7,756 nt of DNA. Source: a bacterium (GTDB taxonomy: Bacteria > Spirochaetota > Spirochaetia > JABEVK01). The notes below the pieces were generated by a model, which did not search any database, was not told the origin of the DNA, and saw nothing but the letters and a program-made list of their open reading frames with translations. Location: the NCBI GenBank assembly GCA_021782055.1, contig JAJXVP010000123.1, positions 1 to 7,756 on the forward strand. Direction: 5' to 3'. Positions 6,110-7,756 of this stretch are shown here, piece by piece (positions within the stretch are counted from its first letter, which is position 1; every line of letters starts with the position of its first letter). The translations under genes were made by a program, and so were the position numbers.

Positions 6110-7384
6110 ATGAGCACGGGTCAAAACTTCGCGCAAGAACAGCTGGAAAGCAACCCGCGCAAGGCCGGACTTTTCAAAAAACTCCTCCCGTTTCTGGGAC
6201 CAGCGTTTATCGCCTCTGTGGCCTATATTGACCCTGGTAACTTTGCCACCAACATCTCCGCCGGCTCCAAGTACGGATACCTCTTGGTTTGGGTGGTCAT
6301 TGTTTCGAGCCTGATGGCGATGCTCATTCAGACTCTCAGCGCCAAACTAGGTATCGCTACAGGCAAAAATCTCGCCGAGCTGTGTCGTGACCGTTTGCCG
6401 CGCTGGCTCGTTTGGGTCATGTGGGGTGTTATGGAGTTAGCCGCCATGGCTACCGACCTCGCGGAGTTTTTGGGGGCAGCCCTCGGTTTTAACCTTTTGT
6501 TCGGGATGCCGATGCTGGTGGGGGGGCTTCTCACCGCTGTGGTGACCTTCTTAATTCTGGGCTTAGAGAGGTTCGGCTTTCGCCCCCTCGAAGCTGTCAT
6601 CAGTGCGCTGGTAGCTGTGGTGGGCTTGAGTTACCTTGCCGAGCTGATCATTGGCCACCCCAGCTGGAGCGGCATCGCCGGCAGTATTCTTCACCCACAC
6701 TTTCAAGGGTCAGAAAGTGTTTTGTTAGCGACTGGTATTGTCGGTGCCACCATCATGCCCCACGTCATTTACCTGCACAGCGCTTTAACACAAAACCGAA
6801 TTGTCGTTCGCGATCCTGCAAAACAAAAAAAACTGTTTCACTTCGAGCTGGCCGATGTTGTCATTGCCATGACGGTGGCCATGCTTATCAACACCGCGAT
6901 GCTCGTCATGGCCGCTAGTGCGTTTGGGGCCACAGGGCATACCGATATCGACTCAATTCAAGTCGCCTATAAAACCCTCGAACCCCTTTTGGGGCCGGCT
7001 GCAGTGATTTTTTTTGGGGTTTCGTTGTTGGCCTCGGGTTTAGCCTCATCCAGCGTCGGTACCAGTGCAGGCCAAATCATCATGCAGGGTTTTTTAAAGC
7101 ACCGCATTCCTATTTGGGTGCGCCGACTGGTCACGATGATTCCCTCCCTTACGGTCATCAGCTTAGGGTTAGACGCGACTCAGACCTTGGTGGCTAGCCA
7201 AGTATTTCTTAGCTTTGCCCTACCCTTTGCCCTATTTCCGTTAATCTTTTTTACGGCCAATCGCCCCTTGATGGGGCCCTTGGTCAACCGGCGCCTGACC
7301 AGCGCCGCGGCCTGGGTGATTACCATCCTCATCGTTGTGCTGAATATCTTCCTCACAATACAGACTTTCGGAGGTGCCACATGA
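6110..7384 (+). CDS. mntH: NRAMP family divalent metal/proton symporter
   Basis: This 424-residue inner-membrane importer belongs to the bacterial MntH (NRAMP) group, which takes up Mn2+, and less selectively Fe2+ and other divalent metals, with protons. TM1 carries the metal-binding DPGN (41-44, D41 and N44). TM6 carries GATIMPH (212-218), giving A213, M216 and the MPH proton/metal motif. Further family signatures are QTLSAKLGIATGKNLAE, AMATDLAEFLGAALG and HSALTQ. About 11 membrane helices are visible and the length is normal. In-frame starts also exist at 6074 (TTG) and 6098 (ATG). I prefer 6110 because the upstream residues match nothing in the family and the promoter candidate overlaps them. 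The stop overlaps the start of the UspA gene by ATGA. Regulation by a metal sensor is likely from family knowledge, but I see no clear MntR or Fur box. Confidence 0.93.
   Translation: MSTGQNFAQEQLESNPRKAGLFKKLLPFLGPAFIASVAYIDPGNFATNISAGSKYGYLLVWVVIVSSLMAMLIQTLSAKLGIATGKNLAELCRDRLPRWLVWVMWGVMELAAMATDLAEFLGAALGFNLLFGMPMLVGGLLTAVVTFLILGLERFGFRPLEAVISALVAVVGLSYLAELIIGHPSWSGIAGSILHPHFQGSESVLLATGIVGATIMPHVIYLHSALTQNRIVVRDPAKQKKLFHFELADVVIAMTVAMLINTAMLVMAASAFGATGHTDIDSIQVAYKTLEPLLGPAAVIFFGVSLLASGLASSSVGTSAGQIIMQGFLKHRIPIWVRRLVTMIPSLTVISLGLDATQTLVASQVFLSFALPFALFPLIFFTANRPLMGPLVNRRLTSAAAWVITILIVVLNIFLTIQTFGGAT
7370..7375 (+). promoter_or_regulatory. Shine-Dalgarno site of the UspA-domain gene
   Basis: GGAGGT lies 6 bp before the ATG at 7381 and inside the last codons of mntH, supporting translational coupling of the two genes. 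Confidence 0.85.
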
Positions 7385-7756
7385 CTCCCCTAACTCTGGA
7401 TCGCATTCTGGTTCCCCTCGACGGCTCGGTGCTAGCCGAGGCGGTGCTCCCCGCCTGCCGGTATTTTCTGGAACACACCTCAGCTCAACTGATCCTGTTG
7501 CACATCGTCGAAAAACGACCCCCCAAGAAAATTCACGGCCAACGGCACCTCGGGTCTCGTGAAGAAGCTCAGTTTTATCTGGAGTCTTTAAAACAATCGC
7601 TAGAAGAGGCCTGGCCCGGACGCCTCGAAAGCCTTGTACGCCCGGCAACGTCGAACCGCATCGCGCGCGAGATCGCTCACGTGCACAAAGAAGTTCAAGC
7701 CGGTCTGGTCATTCTTTGTACTCACGGGCATAGCGGACTCAGTCAGTTTTGGTCTG
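7381..7756 (+). CDS. universal stress protein (UspA domain), partial
   Basis: The first 125 residues are present; the gene runs off the right edge. It begins with the first strand of the Usp fold, RILVPLDGS with Asp in the nucleotide-binding position, followed by LAEAVLP. Strand 2 is LILLHIVE. Near the cut edge is LVILCTHGHSGLS, whose G116-H-S-G119 is the first half of the ATP-binding pattern G-2x-G-9x-G-(S/T). The second half lies outside the window. Such proteins bind ATP or AMP and respond to stress, often as partners of a neighbouring transporter. The ATGA overlap with mntH and the strong ribosome site indicate fixed co-production with the metal importer. Whether it has one or two Usp domains is not visible. 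Confidence 0.92.
   Translation, partial: MTPLTLDRILVPLDGSVLAEAVLPACRYFLEHTSAQLILLHIVEKRPPKKIHGQRHLGSREEAQFYLESLKQSLEEAWPGRLESLVRPATSNRIAREIAHVHKEVQAGLVILCTHGHSGLSQFWS

Noticed and set aside
6020..6110. A manganese riboswitch (yybP-ykoY type) in the divergent region
   Set aside because: The gap is about 89 bp, already holds both promoter candidates, and leaves no leader room; no characteristic structure is seen.
7241..7648. Long minus-strand open frame across the mntH/usp junction
   Set aside because: It is antisense to two clearly conserved proteins, and its translation is Arg/Gly-rich with no recognisable domain.

Overview
The window comes from a Gram-negative (diderm) bacterium of moderate GC content. 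An outer-membrane beta-barrel porin and two periplasm-directed signal peptides show this. One secreted protein matures to an N-terminus reading NGQQES just after its predicted signal-peptidase site, a style I associate with spirochaete exported proteins. No rRNA or other marker gene is present, so the taxonomic hint is weak. I see no mobile elements, CRISPR arrays, tRNAs or rRNAs.

Layout, left to right. (1) 1-801, minus strand: a two-gene redox unit. A secreted thioredoxin-fold protein with a methionine-rich linker is followed 3 bp later by a CcdA/DsbD-type membrane electron carrier that runs off the left edge. Its promoter region holds two copies of TTTTACAAAA. (2) 901-1491, minus strand: a small Cro/C1-type regulator overlapping a four-helix membrane protein by 17 bp, driven by a near-consensus promoter with an 11-bp palindrome in its spacer. 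(3) 1649-1972, plus strand: a YbjQ/UPF0145 protein. (4) 1985-6020, minus strand: an OprB-type porin followed by a type II (Ca2+-ATPase-like) P-type cation pump with unusual ion-site residues. (5) 6110-7756, plus strand, divergent from the porin: an NRAMP (MntH) divalent-metal/proton symporter, translationally coupled to a UspA-domain protein cut by the right edge.

How the genes may work together: regions 4 and 5 share an 89-bp divergent intergenic region and together place an outer-membrane channel, an inner-membrane metal importer, an ATP-driven cation pump and a stress protein side by side. I read this as a divalent-cation (possibly Mn2+) handling cluster. The thioredoxin/CcdA pair would move reducing power into the periplasm, and its Met-rich linker and missing cis-proline raise the possibility of soft-metal binding.

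The most unexpected pattern is in gene starts. The four genes that lack a Shine-Dalgarno sequence (regulator, ATPase, porin, mntH) each have a -35/-10 pair with exactly 17-bp spacing, placed so that transcription would begin at the ATG or one base before it. The genes with leaders or in operon-internal positions mostly have clear Shine-Dalgarno sequences. This suggests leaderless mRNAs, and it also settles start choices, because the upstream in-frame TTG or GTG alternatives fall on or beside the -35 elements.
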